DNA of 64,000 nucleotides from Alistipes sp. Lineage in GTDB: Bacteria; Bacteroidota; Bacteroidia; Bacteroidales; Rikenellaceae. A program made the position numbers and the translations under genes. How positions within the stretch are numbered: position 1 is the first letter of the stretch; each line of letters opens with the position of its first letter. Under the pieces are notes generated by a model. It was given only the letters and a program-made list of their open reading frames with translations, was not told the origin of the DNA and did not search any database. The stretch spans positions 41,663-105,662 of the forward strand of contig JAGBVG010000048.1 of the NCBI GenBank assembly GCA_017630455.1, in the 5' to 3' direction. Shown piece by piece: positions 46,328 to 55,329 of this stretch.

Positions 46328-47368
46328 TTACCGATTTTCAGACTCCTCGACTCTCACACGCTCGCCCTCTGTTAGGTGGTAAATCCCTGCAATGACAACC
46401 CTATCTCCGGGCTTAATACCACTCACCACCTCCACGCCATCGCTACCCGCAAGCGAGCCGAGCTTCACCTTATATTTATAGACGTGGTCATACTGCACCG
46501 CCCACACATAGTCATCGTCACCAAGGGGTGAGTATATAGCTGTGAGGGGTACGACAACGGCATCGCGATCATCATCTGGCGTGACGACAGTGGCAATGCA
46601 GGTCATACCCGGAGATATCCTATAGCGCAGCGTGTCGACATCGGTAAGTCGCAGCGAAACAGGGAAGCCCAACGCATCGGAGGAGGTGCGCGCGAAGCTC
46701 TTTATAACAGCCGTAAAGCGCACCCCACGCCACGCATCAAACTCCACGCTAAAATGGGTATCTGGCGAGGCGAGCTGCGGAATAAGCTCCTCGGGAGCTG
46801 TAAAGCCGACGGTGGTGCTTACAGGGTTGACAATGCGCACTATACTCTCTCCCGACGAGACGCGCTGAAAGGCATCTACGTATGTTCGCTCGACAACACC
46901 AGCAAAGGGTGCTACGATGCGTGTATCGCGGAGCAGGTCGAGGCTATTCTCATATTGCGAATAGGCCTGTGCCACAGCATTTTTTATAGACTCCACCTCC
47001 TGCTCCGATATGGCATCGTGGGCCTTGAGACGCTCCGCACGACTAAGCCGCGACTGCGCCTCACTATATGCCGAACGTGCCGCCTCGACCTGCAGCTCCA
47101 CATCGCGAGGATCCAACTCCGCAAGCACCTCTCCACGCGCCACGGCAACGCCCTTAGCCACAGGGATATCCTTAACCAATCCCGAGATCTTAAACGCTAG
47201 TGTCACAGCATCATCTGCTGTGGAGAGAGCCGCGAAATCATACGAGAGAGAGTCGAGATGTCTCACCGTTATACACTTCACAACCGTAGGCTCGGCAGAG
47301 CCGCGCCCTGCATTTCCGCCACACGCCGCAAGCAACGCCATAAGCGGGATATATAAAACTCTTTGCAT
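46328..47368 (-). CDS. RND efflux periplasmic adaptor lipoprotein (MFP)
   Basis: 346 residues with lipobox Cys16 (ALLAACGG). A lipoyl/barrel-sandwich segment (VAKGVAVARGEVLAELDP), a coiled-coil hairpin (about 90-150) and beta-barrel and membrane-proximal domains (VVPLTAIYSPLGDDDYVW) follow in order. It joins pump and channel. The start codon lies three bases after the U run of a perfect terminator hairpin, so no promoter fits in between. Confidence 0.93.
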   Translation of the reverse strand: MQRVLYIPLMALLAACGGNAGRGSAEPTVVKCITVRHLDSLSYDFAALSTADDAVTLAFKISGLVKDIPVAKGVAVARGEVLAELDPRDVELQVEAARSAYSEAQSRLSRAERLKAHDAISEQEVESIKNAVAQAYSQYENSLDLLRDTRIVAPFAGVVERTYVDAFQRVSSGESIVRIVNPVSTTVGFTAPEELIPQLASPDTHFSVEFDAWRGVRFTAVIKSFARTSSDALGFPVSLRLTDVDTLRYRISPGMTCIATVVTPDDDRDAVVVPLTAIYSPLGDDDYVWAVQYDHVYKYKVKLGSLAGSDGVEVVSGIKPGDRVVIAGIYHLTEGERVRVEESENR

Positions 47369-47371
47369 AAC

Positions 47372-47411
47372 AAAAAAAATTGACCGTTACCTGCAGTGGT
47401 AACGGTCAATT
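47372..47411 (-). terminator. Strong hairpin-U8 terminator abutting the efflux operon start
   Basis: A 14-bp perfect stem, 47398-47411 with 47378-47391, loop of six, then eight T in the minus direction (47379-47372). It ends the suf-tmk-doxX unit; the adaptor ATG is at 47368. Confidence 0.93.
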
Positions 47412-47429
47412 ATCTTGCCAAGAATAGCG

Positions 47430-48512
47430 CTATATATCGCGGATATCCGACTTGAACTCCACAACGCCGTCGCGGAGAATCACAACGCCAATATCGGAGC
47501 GGATTACGGAGCGAAGGGTCATAGCGTCCACAGCATACATCTCGACATCCGACACAGAGATAACATCCTCAATATCTGATATATCCACCGCCGTGAGCAC
47601 TACAATAGCACGGAGCGGATATTGCGTCAGAAGCGAGTTTATGCCACGTAAATGGCGCGCGGAGATATCCTTAGTGTCGTTGATGCACAGCAGTGCCACA
47701 CGCCCCTTGCGACCAATGACATCGAGAGTACGATCATCACCCTCCGAATCATAGAGGCGGAAATCATCGTATGTGGTTTCGACACTCATTCGTCGCGTTA
47801 CAGCCTCGACAAATTCGAGATCGTCATCCTCCCAGCACACACCATCTGAGGCATCAAACTCCACGCTCTCACCAGTTTTTATATTCTTAAATATCAGAAC
47901 ATTACACACCGCCTGCTCCTCCTTGTCGCGCTCCATAGCTACAGCATCGTAGAGCGCAGTCTCGACCCTATATGGCATAGTGTCGACAAGCGGAAGATGG
48001 CGCAAGGCATAGAGGCTCACACCGAGCGGAACAACAATGCCAACAATTACCGCAATGCCATTCTTGGGCACTATAGGACGTTTCTCGCCGCGGCATCGCC
48101 ACAGGAGATAACAGAAGACCAAAAGTACAATGTTTTTCAGAAAAGTTTGCCACGGCGTGAGCTTGAGAATATCACCAAAACATCCGCACTCGCCAATAGG
48201 TAAAACCGTAGCACTCAGCAGTGTAACCACAGTAAAAAGCGAGAGTATAAGAAGTGATATGAGCGAGGTTATATGACGTAGAACACCCGTAACGAGCAAC
48301 ACACCGAGTAGCGTCTCAACCACAGCAAGCGTCACAGCAATGCCCTCAGACAGAGGCAGAAAGGTCTCCAAAGAGTAGGTCGCGAGATACTTCTCGACAT
48401 AAATCGCACTGCCTACGGGATCGACACACTTCGTGAGACCCGAGAATAGAAACGTAGCGCCTACAACCCATCGCAGGATGGTCGTAGCGACAACCTCAGT
48501 GCGCGAAGACAT
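47430..48512 (-). CDS. DoxX/MauE-like membrane protein (BT_3928 type)
   Basis: 360 residues from the ATG at 48512 (an ATG six codons upstream overlaps tmk). Four to five membrane helices cover about 15-160, with TTILRWVVGATFLFSGLTK and the MauE-like motif PIGECGCFGD. The rest is a soluble, thioredoxin-like domain (VALLCINDTKDISARHL) without a CxxC. A redox or quinone-linked envelope role is suggested by the family. It is the last gene of the suf unit, one base after tmk. Confidence 0.78.
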   Translation of the reverse strand: MSSRTEVVATTILRWVVGATFLFSGLTKCVDPVGSAIYVEKYLATYSLETFLPLSEGIAVTLAVVETLLGVLLVTGVLRHITSLISLLILSLFTVVTLLSATVLPIGECGCFGDILKLTPWQTFLKNIVLLVFCYLLWRCRGEKRPIVPKNGIAVIVGIVVPLGVSLYALRHLPLVDTMPYRVETALYDAVAMERDKEEQAVCNVLIFKNIKTGESVEFDASDGVCWEDDDLEFVEAVTRRMSVETTYDDFRLYDSEGDDRTLDVIGRKGRVALLCINDTKDISARHLRGINSLLTQYPLRAIVVLTAVDISDIEDVISVSDVEMYAVDAMTLRSVIRSDIGVVILRDGVVEFKSDIRDI

Positions 48513-48513
48513 A

Positions 48514-49194
48514 CTACAACGAAATTGCATTTACGAAGCTCATTATGCGCTCGAAGATAACCTCGGGAGAGGCCATAGCGCCCTCCGCCGTAGAGCAATC
48601 GACAACCTGAATATCTGAGCCCTCCGAAGCGGCATCCAAATATACCTCACGCACCGCGCGCTGCAGGTCGAGCGACGCCTCGTGAATATCCTTCTGACCC
48701 TGGAGATATGCTCTGTCATCACCCTCGCGCGTCTCCGAGAGTTTCTTCTCGGTGAAGGCAAAAGGCACGTCGAGGAAGAGCGACAAGTCGGGGCGAGGAA
48801 TTGCAAACTCCTCGAACTCGGTATGCAGGATCCACTCTTTCAATCTGTTACGCTCCTCGCCGCGGGGCAGCTTGGCACACTGGTAGCCGATATTAGAGTA
48901 TACGTATCTATCCACAATCACCACCTTGCCCTCGGCCAACCAGCCACGGATCACATTCGCAGCATCGGCTCTGTCGCCAGCATAGAGCAGCGCAACAAGA
49001 TAGGGATTGACACACTCGACACCGCCCAAGTCACCACGCAAGAAACGCGCTATAAGCTCGCCATAGACCGGAGCATCGAAACGCGGAAAGTGCAGATACT
49101 CCGACTCCACGCCACGTGCACGAAACATATCCCTGAGCTTGCTAATCTGCGTGGACTTGCCAGCGCCATCTAAACCTTCAAGTACTATAAACAT
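48514..49194 (-). CDS. tmk: Thymidylate kinase
   Basis: 226 residues. The P-loop is GLDGAGKST (7-15), DRYVYSN is the DRY motif, and REGDDRAYLQGQ is the lid region. It phosphorylates dTMP to dTDP. It lies 23 bases after sufS in the same transcript, an apparently chance operon link. Confidence 0.95.
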   Translation of the reverse strand: MFIVLEGLDGAGKSTQISKLRDMFRARGVESEYLHFPRFDAPVYGELIARFLRGDLGGVECVNPYLVALLYAGDRADAANVIRGWLAEGKVVIVDRYVYSNIGYQCAKLPRGEERNRLKEWILHTEFEEFAIPRPDLSLFLDVPFAFTEKKLSETREGDDRAYLQGQKDIHEASLDLQRAVREVYLDAASEGSDIQVVDCSTAEGAMASPEVIFERIMSFVNAISL

Positions 49195-49217
49195 ATATAT
49201 AAATAAGTATAGTGTTC

Positions 49218-50438
49218 CTATTTCAGCATCATAACCGCGCGCTCGACACCCTTTACCAAAGCATCAACCTCCTCCTTGGTGTTATACATACCAATCGAGG
49301 CGCGACACATTCCCGTTACGCCAAAATGGGTCATAACAGGCTCGGCACAGTGATGTCCAGTGCGGATGGCAATGCCAAGTTTATCGAGGATCATACCCAC
49401 GTCGTAGGGGTGTGTGCCATCAACGGTGAAGCACACCAAAGGGCACTTACGCTCGGCAGTGCCATAGATTCTGAGGCCCTCGATAGTCGACAATCGCTCT
49501 GTCATATAGGCGAGCAACTCCTGCTCATACGCCTCGATAGCCTCCACGCCGATGCTCTCCACATACTCGATAGCCTCGCCGAGGCCTACAGCACCAATGA
49601 AATTAGAGGTACCCGCCTCAAACTTCAGGGGCAGCGGAGCGTAGGTCGTCTTGGCGAAGGTGACCTTATCGACCATATCGCCACCACCCATAAACGGCGG
49701 CATAGCCTCAAGTAGCTCCTTGCGGCCATAGAGAACGCCGATACCCGTAGGACCATACAACTTATGTCCCGAGAAGGCGTAGAAGTCATAGCCGCGCTCC
49801 GCAACATTACCGCCACCGTGGACAACGCCCTGACAGCCGTCGACCATCACAACAGCACCTACAGCGCGCGCCGCAGCGATGATAGGCTCCAAATCGGGCA
49901 TAGTACCCAACGTATTCGACGCCTCGGTGACTGCGACAAGGCGCGTGCGCTCATCGATGAGTTCGCCCAACTTATCCATCATCACCTCTCCCCTATCGTC
50001 GAAAGGCAACACGCGAAGCTCCGCGCCACAACGCTCGCAGGCCAATTGCCACGGCACGATATTGGAGTGATGCTCCATCTCCGACACCACGACATTATCG
50101 CCCTCGCGGAGGAATCGCGCACTCCACGCATAGGCAACAAGGTTGATGGATGCCGTAGCACCCGAGGTGAAGATAACCTCCTCGCGATGCTCCGCACCGA
50201 TAAACCTACGCACCCTCTCGCGCGCCGCCTCGTACATCTCGGTCATAACACCCGAGAGATGATGCACGCCGCGGTGAATATTGGCGTTCGACTCGCGCAT
50301 AAGGCGATCGGTAGCCTCGATAACACGCTGGGGCTTCTGCGCCGTAGCTCCGCTATCGAAATATACCAACTTGCGGCGATTCACCTCGCGCTCAAGGATA
50401 GGAAAATCCCTACGTATCTGCTCTATGTCGTATGCCAT
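49218..50438 (-). CDS. sufS: Cysteine desulfurase SufS
   Basis: 406 residues, fold-type I PLP enzyme. The Schiff-base lysine is Lys226 (FSGHKLYGPTG) and the catalytic cysteine is Cys364 in RTGHHCAEPVM. The cofactor-stacking segment reads MVDGCQGVVHGGG, with Cys where most SufS proteins have Ala. It supplies persulfide sulfur to SufBCD. No SufE or SufU follows directly. Confidence 0.95.
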   Translation of the reverse strand: MAYDIEQIRRDFPILEREVNRRKLVYFDSGATAQKPQRVIEATDRLMRESNANIHRGVHHLSGVMTEMYEAARERVRRFIGAEHREEVIFTSGATASINLVAYAWSARFLREGDNVVVSEMEHHSNIVPWQLACERCGAELRVLPFDDRGEVMMDKLGELIDERTRLVAVTEASNTLGTMPDLEPIIAAARAVGAVVMVDGCQGVVHGGGNVAERGYDFYAFSGHKLYGPTGIGVLYGRKELLEAMPPFMGGGDMVDKVTFAKTTYAPLPLKFEAGTSNFIGAVGLGEAIEYVESIGVEAIEAYEQELLAYMTERLSTIEGLRIYGTAERKCPLVCFTVDGTHPYDVGMILDKLGIAIRTGHHCAEPVMTHFGVTGMCRASIGMYNTKEEVDALVKGVERAVMMLK

Positions 50439-50448
50439 AGTCCGAATC

Positions 50449-51252
50449 TTACAACTTATTTAGTTTCTCAGCCAACATCTCCGTGAGGATATCCTGCACA
50501 CCATCAACAGCCGAGTGCAATACTACATCATCCACAAAGCCCTCGATCTGCAGACGCTTGGCATCCGCAAGGCTCAAGCCACGCTGACGCATATAGAGGA
50601 TGGCATCCGAATCCATCTGACCCACCGTAGCACCGTGGCTACACTTCACATCGTCGGCATAGATCTCCAACTGCGGAAGGGTCTCGATATGGCCATCGCC
50701 AATGGTTACATTGCGGTTTGTCTGCTCCGAGTCGGTGCGCTGTGCATCGGGAGCTACGTAGACCAAACCCGAGAAACGTCCGTGGGACTTACCCGACGCA
50801 ACACCCTTGACCTTGATGCGCGACACGCAGTCCGAGCTTATGTGGTTGACATCTGCCGTGACGCCAGTCTGGTCGCCATCGGTAAGCACAAAGACACCGC
50901 CCAGCTCAAATCTCGCATCACGACCCACAAGGCTCGCAACAACACGCGAATCCGACGACGAGCATACCACCTGCGTCATACGACACACCGCGCCCTCGGC
51001 AACGGCAACCGCCAATGTAGTAGCACTCTTATGGTTTACCACGTGGAGGATGCTTAGCTTAGCACCACACTCCACATCTATATTCATCTCTGCCGCGGCA
51101 TCGCCATCGAGCAAAAGCAGCGAGACATCGCTACCCGCCTCAATGGTGATATCACAATCTGCCACAGCCTCATACGACCACACTCCCGAACCTACACATC
51201 CCGAAGATGGAAGTTGCTGAGCCTGCAGAGAACTATTCAAACGCTCCACCAT
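50449..51252 (-). CDS. sufD: Fe-S cluster scaffold SufD, short form
   Basis: 267 residues, well below the roughly 420-450 common in the family. It contains the beta-helix core and the conserved C-terminal block VKCSHGATVGQMDSDAILYM, whose His and surroundings form the SufBD interface, but the N-terminal helical region is mostly missing. The gene starts three bases after sufC with no remnant of a longer frame, so this looks like a real compact form rather than a frameshift. Confidence 0.88.
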   Translation of the reverse strand: MVERLNSSLQAQQLPSSGCVGSGVWSYEAVADCDITIEAGSDVSLLLLDGDAAAEMNIDVECGAKLSILHVVNHKSATTLAVAVAEGAVCRMTQVVCSSSDSRVVASLVGRDARFELGGVFVLTDGDQTGVTADVNHISSDCVSRIKVKGVASGKSHGRFSGLVYVAPDAQRTDSEQTNRNVTIGDGHIETLPQLEIYADDVKCSHGATVGQMDSDAILYMRQRGLSLADAKRLQIEGFVDDVVLHSAVDGVQDILTEMLAEKLNKL

Positions 51253-51255
51253 AGC

Positions 51256-52011
51256 CTACTCCTCCTTATAGTCGTTGATAAGCCAGTCGTAACCCTCCTT
51301 CTCGAGTTTCAACGCAAGACTCTTGTCGCCAGTGTAGATGATGCGACCCTTGTACAACACGTGGACATAATCAGGCACGATATAGTCCAACAGACGCTGA
51401 TAGTGGGTGATGACCACCGTAGCGTTATCCTCGCGCTTGAGGCGTGTGACACCCGTAGCTACGATACGCAACGCGTCGATATCCAAGCCCGAGTCGGTCT
51501 CATCCAAGATTGCCAACTTTGGGTCGAGCATCGCCATCTGGAAGATCTCGTTCTTCTTCTTCTCACCACCCGAGAAACCCTCGTTCACAGCACGTGAGGT
51601 GAGCTTCGAGTCGAGCTCCACGATAGCACTCTTCTCCTTCATCATACGGAGGTACTCCGCAGCGGTGAGAGGCTCAAGACCACGTGCCTTGCGCTGCTCG
51701 TTGACGGCAATCTTCATAAAGTTTGCCATCGTAACACCCGGAATCTCAACAGGATACTGGAAACCGAGGAACAAGCCCTTACGCGAACGCTCCTCGATGC
51801 TATACTGAAGCAAGTCCTCGCCCTCGAACTCCACGCTACCAGCCGTAACGGTGAACTTCTCGTTACCAGCCAATACCGAAGCGAGCGTAGACTTTCCCGA
51901 GCCGTTAGGACCCATAATAGCGTGTACCTCGCCAGCCTTAACAGTGAGGTTTATACCTTTCAAAATCTCCTTATCGCCAACTGAGGCGTGCAGATTTTCT
52001 ACCTTTAACAT
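51256..52011 (-). CDS. sufC: Fe-S assembly ATPase SufC
   Basis: 251 residues, ABC-type ATPase. Walker A is GPNGSGKST (34-42), the signature is GFSGGEKKKNEIFQM, and Walker B is LAILDETDSGLD. It drives the SufBCD scaffold. A 174-base gap containing a structured repeat separates it from sufB. Confidence 0.97.
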   Translation of the reverse strand: MLKVENLHASVGDKEILKGINLTVKAGEVHAIMGPNGSGKSTLASVLAGNEKFTVTAGSVEFEGEDLLQYSIEERSRKGLFLGFQYPVEIPGVTMANFMKIAVNEQRKARGLEPLTAAEYLRMMKEKSAIVELDSKLTSRAVNEGFSGGEKKKNEIFQMAMLDPKLAILDETDSGLDIDALRIVATGVTRLKREDNATVVITHYQRLLDYIVPDYVHVLYKGRIIYTGDKSLALKLEKEGYDWLINDYKEE

Positions 52012-52060
52012 AGTTTATATCGTTTTTCGTTTTTATTCTTTTTAATAATTTCTTTTTCAA

Positions 52061-52185
52061 CTCTTTGTCAGAAGGGTGTCAGATTTGGCGATTTGTCGCA
52101 GTCTGAAAAGGCGGAGTTTACCAAAGCGTAAATGAGCATTTTTCAGACGAGCAAAGCGTCAAAGATGCGCCCTTATCACAAAGAG
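52061..52185 (-). repeat. Intergenic structured repeat, copy A, between sufB and sufC
   Basis: Three nested inverted arms: CTCTTTGT (52061-52068)/ACAAAGAG (52178-52185), AAGGG/CCCTT, and GTCTGAAAA (52101-52109)/TTTTCAGAC (52140-52148). The core GTAAATGAGCAT (52128-52139) is shared, on the opposite strand, with copy B at 10203-10214. The outer arm touches the sufB stop codon. Confidence 0.65.
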
Positions 52186-53634
52186 CTATCCGACACTTCC
52201 CTCCAAACTGAGCGATAGAAGTTTCTGCGCCTCTACGGCAAACTCCATAGGCAACTTTGCCAATACCTCGCGGGCATAGCCGTTGACAATAAGTCCCACG
52301 GCATCCTCCGTAGAGAGGCCACGCTGATTGCAGTAGAAGAGCTGATCCTCAGAGATCTTCGATGTAGTAGCCTCGTGCTCCAACACCGCCGAAGCATTAT
52401 AGGAGTCGATAACAGGAAAGGTGTGTGCGCCACACTTGTCGCCAATAAGGAGCGAGTCGCACTGCGAGTAGTTACGCGCATTATCCGCGCCCTTTGCCAC
52501 ACGCACCAGACCACGGTAGGCATTCTGTGAGCGACCTGCCGAGATACCCTTCGACACGATGCGCGAGCGGGTATTCTTGCCGATATGAATCATCTTCGTT
52601 CCCGTATCAGCCTGCTGGTAGTTGTTGGTCATAGCCACAGAGTAGAACTCTCCCGAAGAGTTATCGCCCTGAAGCACGCAGCTCGGGTATTTCCACGTGA
52701 TGGCAGAGCCAGTCTCGACCTGTGTCCACGAGAGGTGCGCACCCTGGCGGCAGATGCCGCGCTTGGTAACGAAGTTGTAGATACCACCCTTACCCTCTTT
52801 ATCGCCTGGATACCAGTTCTGAACGGTAGAGTACTTGACATCGGCATCCTTCTCCACCACAATCTCCACTACTGCGGCGTGAAGCTGATTCTCATCACGA
52901 CGTGGCGCAGTACAGCCCTCAAGGTAGCTAACATACGAACCCTCGTCCGCCACGATAAGCGTGCGCTCGAACTGTCCTGTACCCTCGGCATTGATGCGGA
53001 AGTAGGTGGATAGCTCCATAGGGCAGCGCACACCCTTAGGGATGTAGCAGAACGATCCGTCGGAGAATACTGCGGCGTTGAGCGCAGCGTAGAAGTTATC
53101 GGTGTAGGGCACTACCGAGCCGAGATACTTCTTAATGAGCTCGGGATGCTCCTTGATAGCCTCCGAGATAGAGCAGAATATGATACCCTTCTCGGCCAAC
53201 GTGTCGCGGAAGGTGGTCTTGACCGACACAGAGTCCATAACCGCATCCACGGCAACACCCGCCAAGGCCATCTGCTCCTCGAGCGGAATACCCAACTTAT
53301 CAAATGTGCGCTTCAACTCTGGGTCTACCTCGTCCATAGAGTTGAGCTGCTTCTTCTGCTTCGGTGCTGCATAGTAGATGACATCCTGAAAGTCAATCTC
53401 AGGGATGTCGAGATGCGCCCACTTGGGGTGCTCCAACGTCAACCAGTGGCGATAGGCCTGCAAGCGACGCTCCAGCATCCACTCAGGCTCGCCCTTCTTC
53501 TCGGAGATGAGACGTATGACCTCCTCCGAGAGTCCACGTCCGATGGTTTCGGTCTCGATATCGGTGACGAAACCATATTTGTATTCGCTCGTTTCGAGCT
53601 CCTGTAATATATCTTTTTGTGTATCCTTTTCCAT
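52186..53634 (-). CDS. sufB: Fe-S cluster scaffold SufB
   Basis: 482 residues, full length. Conserved blocks include [40 protein letters not shown]-type strands, [20 protein letters not shown], and [20 protein letters not shown] at the C-terminus. It is the scaffold on which SufS sulfur and iron are joined. It heads the unit sufB-C-D-S-tmk-doxX with a consensus promoter. Confidence 0.97.
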   Translation of the reverse strand: MEKDTQKDILQELETSEYKYGFVTDIETETIGRGLSEEVIRLISEKKGEPEWMLERRLQAYRHWLTLEHPKWAHLDIPEIDFQDVIYYAAPKQKKQLNSMDEVDPELKRTFDKLGIPLEEQMALAGVAVDAVMDSVSVKTTFRDTLAEKGIIFCSISEAIKEHPELIKKYLGSVVPYTDNFYAALNAAVFSDGSFCYIPKGVRCPMELSTYFRINAEGTGQFERTLIVADEGSYVSYLEGCTAPRRDENQLHAAVVEIVVEKDADVKYSTVQNWYPGDKEGKGGIYNFVTKRGICRQGAHLSWTQVETGSAITWKYPSCVLQGDNSSGEFYSVAMTNNYQQADTGTKMIHIGKNTRSRIVSKGISAGRSQNAYRGLVRVAKGADNARNYSQCDSLLIGDKCGAHTFPVIDSYNASAVLEHEATTSKISEDQLFYCNQRGLSTEDAVGLIVNGYAREVLAKLPMEFAVEAQKLLSLSLEGSVG

Positions 53635-53653
53635 ACATATAAATTATAGCTTG

Positions 53654-53685
53654 CAAAATTAACAAAAACTATTCATAATTTCAAA
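53654..53685 (-). promoter_or_regulatory. Promoter for the suf operon
   Basis: Minus strand TAATTTTG (53661-53654), 20 bases, TTTTG/TTG (53685-53682). Confidence 0.75.
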
Positions 53686-53857
53686 AGAAACTTCATCTTT
53701 ATTTTATATAGGTCTATAAGCGAATTTTATATCACAAAATGCGCGACAAAGCTACCACATAACACAGTAATTCGATATTGCACTAAATATCAAAAACTTA
53801 GCGTACACCAACAAAATCCTCACGCCACAGAAAATCAATTTTCACACCGAAAAAATT
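53686..53857. other. AT-rich divergent spacer, no gene seen
   Basis: This is the central part of the 302-base gap between sufB and glyA. Apart from the two outward promoters I see no coding frame, RNA fold or clear repeat. Confidence 0.6.
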
Positions 53858-53888
53858 TTGTTATTTAATTTATTTTTTTATATCTTTG
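53858..53888 (+). promoter_or_regulatory. Promoter for glyA
   Basis: TTG (53858-53860), 20 bases, TATCTTTG (53881-53888). Perfect consensus. Confidence 0.88.
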
Positions 53889-53936
53889 TTAGTTGGAATT
53901 AATAATTAACACGAAACTTAAAACTAAAACTACAAT

Positions 53937-55217
53937 ATGAACAAGGATTTACAGATTTTTGACTTGATTGCCGAGGAGCGTTCACGTCAGATGAAGGGTA
54001 TTGAGCTTATCGCTTCGGAGAACTTCGTTAGCGATCAGGTGATGGCAGCTATGGGTTCGGTATGTACCAACAAGTATGCCGAAGGCTACCCTGCTGCTCG
54101 CTACTATGGCGGTTGCGAGGTGGTGGATAAGATTGAGAATCTCGCTATCGAGCGCATCTGCAAGCTCTACGACGCAGAGTATGCTAACGTTCAGCCACAC
54201 TCTGGAGCTCAGGCAAATATGGCGGTATTCTTCGCTTGCTTGAAGCCAGGTGATACATTTATGGGTCTCGACCTTTCGCACGGCGGTCACCTCTCACACG
54301 GTTCGCCAGTGAATATGTCGGGTATGTACTTCAACGCTGTGGGCTATCGTCTCAGCGAGGAGACTGGTAACATCGACTACGAGGAGATGGAGAAGCTCGC
54401 TCTTGAGCACAAGCCAAAGCTCATCATCGGTGGTGCTTCGGCATTCTCTCGCGAGTGGGATTACAAGAGAATGCGCGAGATTGCTGATAAGGTTGGTGCT
54501 TTGTTTATGGTGGATATGGCACACACCGCAGGTCTTATCGCAGCTGGCTTGTTGGACAACCCTGTGAAGTATGCTCACATCGTGACATCTACAACACACA
54601 AGACCCTCCGTGGTCCTCGTGGCGGTATCATCCTTATGGGCAAGGATTTCGACAACCCTTGGGGCTACACAACACCAAAGGGCGTAGTGAAGAAGATGTC
54701 GCAGATCTTGAACTCTGCAGTATTCCCAGGCATCCAGGGCGGCCCATTGGAGCACGTTATCGCGGCTAAGGCTGTGGCATTTGGCGAGGCTCTCACACCT
54801 GAGTATAAGGAGTATCAGCAGCAGGTTGTTAAGAACTCTAAGGCTTTGGCTGAGGCTCTCACAAAGCGTGGCTATAAGATTGTATCGGGCGGCACTGACA
54901 ACCACCTTATGTTGGTTGACCTTCGCACTAAGTTCCCAGAGCTTACTGGTAAGCTTGCGGAGAAGTGCTTGGTGGCTGCCGATATCACCACTAATAAGAA
55001 TATGGTGCCATTCGACTCACGCACCCCATTCACAACATCTGGTTTGCGCTTCGGTACTCCAGCCATCACAACACGTGGCTTGAAGGAGGATAAGATGGAC
55101 TACATCGCAGAGCTTATCGACCGCGTACTCGCTGACCCTGAGAACGAGGCAAACATCGCTGCCGTTCGCAAGGATGTTAACGAGCTTATGTCGCAGTATC
55201 CACTCTTCGCGTGGTAG
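53937..55217 (+). CDS. glyA: Serine hydroxymethyltransferase
   Basis: 426 residues, fold-type I PLP enzyme. The Schiff-base lysine is Lys222 ([14 protein letters not shown]). Other blocks: [28 protein letters not shown], and [14 protein letters not shown]. It interconverts serine and glycine and feeds one-carbon units to folate. Codon use is strongly biased toward CTC, AAG and GGT-type codons, consistent with high expression. Own promoter and terminator. Confidence 0.98.
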   Translation: MNKDLQIFDLIAEERSRQMKGIELIASENFVSDQVMAAMGSVCTNKYAEGYPAARYYGGCEVVDKIENLAIERICKLYDAEYANVQPHSGAQANMAVFFACLKPGDTFMGLDLSHGGHLSHGSPVNMSGMYFNAVGYRLSEETGNIDYEEMEKLALEHKPKLIIGGASAFSREWDYKRMREIADKVGALFMVDMAHTAGLIAAGLLDNPVKYAHIVTSTTHKTLRGPRGGIILMGKDFDNPWGYTTPKGVVKKMSQILNSAVFPGIQGGPLEHVIAAKAVAFGEALTPEYKEYQQQVVKNSKALAEALTKRGYKIVSGGTDNHLMLVDLRTKFPELTGKLAEKCLVAADITTNKNMVPFDSRTPFTTSGLRFGTPAITTRGLKEDKMDYIAELIDRVLADPENEANIAAVRKDVNELMSQYPLFAW

Positions 55218-55243
55218 TAGTATAATAGAGACTTTAGTCTTGC

Positions 55244-55281
55244 AAAAAATCCCACTTGGCACACCGCTGAGTGGGATTTTT
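55244..55281 (+). terminator. Terminator of glyA
   Basis: AAAAATCCCACT (55245-55255) pairs with AGTGGGATTTTT (55270-55281) around a 13-base loop, T run at the end. Confidence 0.88.
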
Positions 55282-55329
55282 CATCTTGGCATATCTGTTG
55301 CAATACCCATAAGAAAAAAATAGAAGACT

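Noticed and set aside
49764-50486. Plus-strand open frame of 240 codons
   Set aside because: Shadow of sufS; no motif, no promoter.
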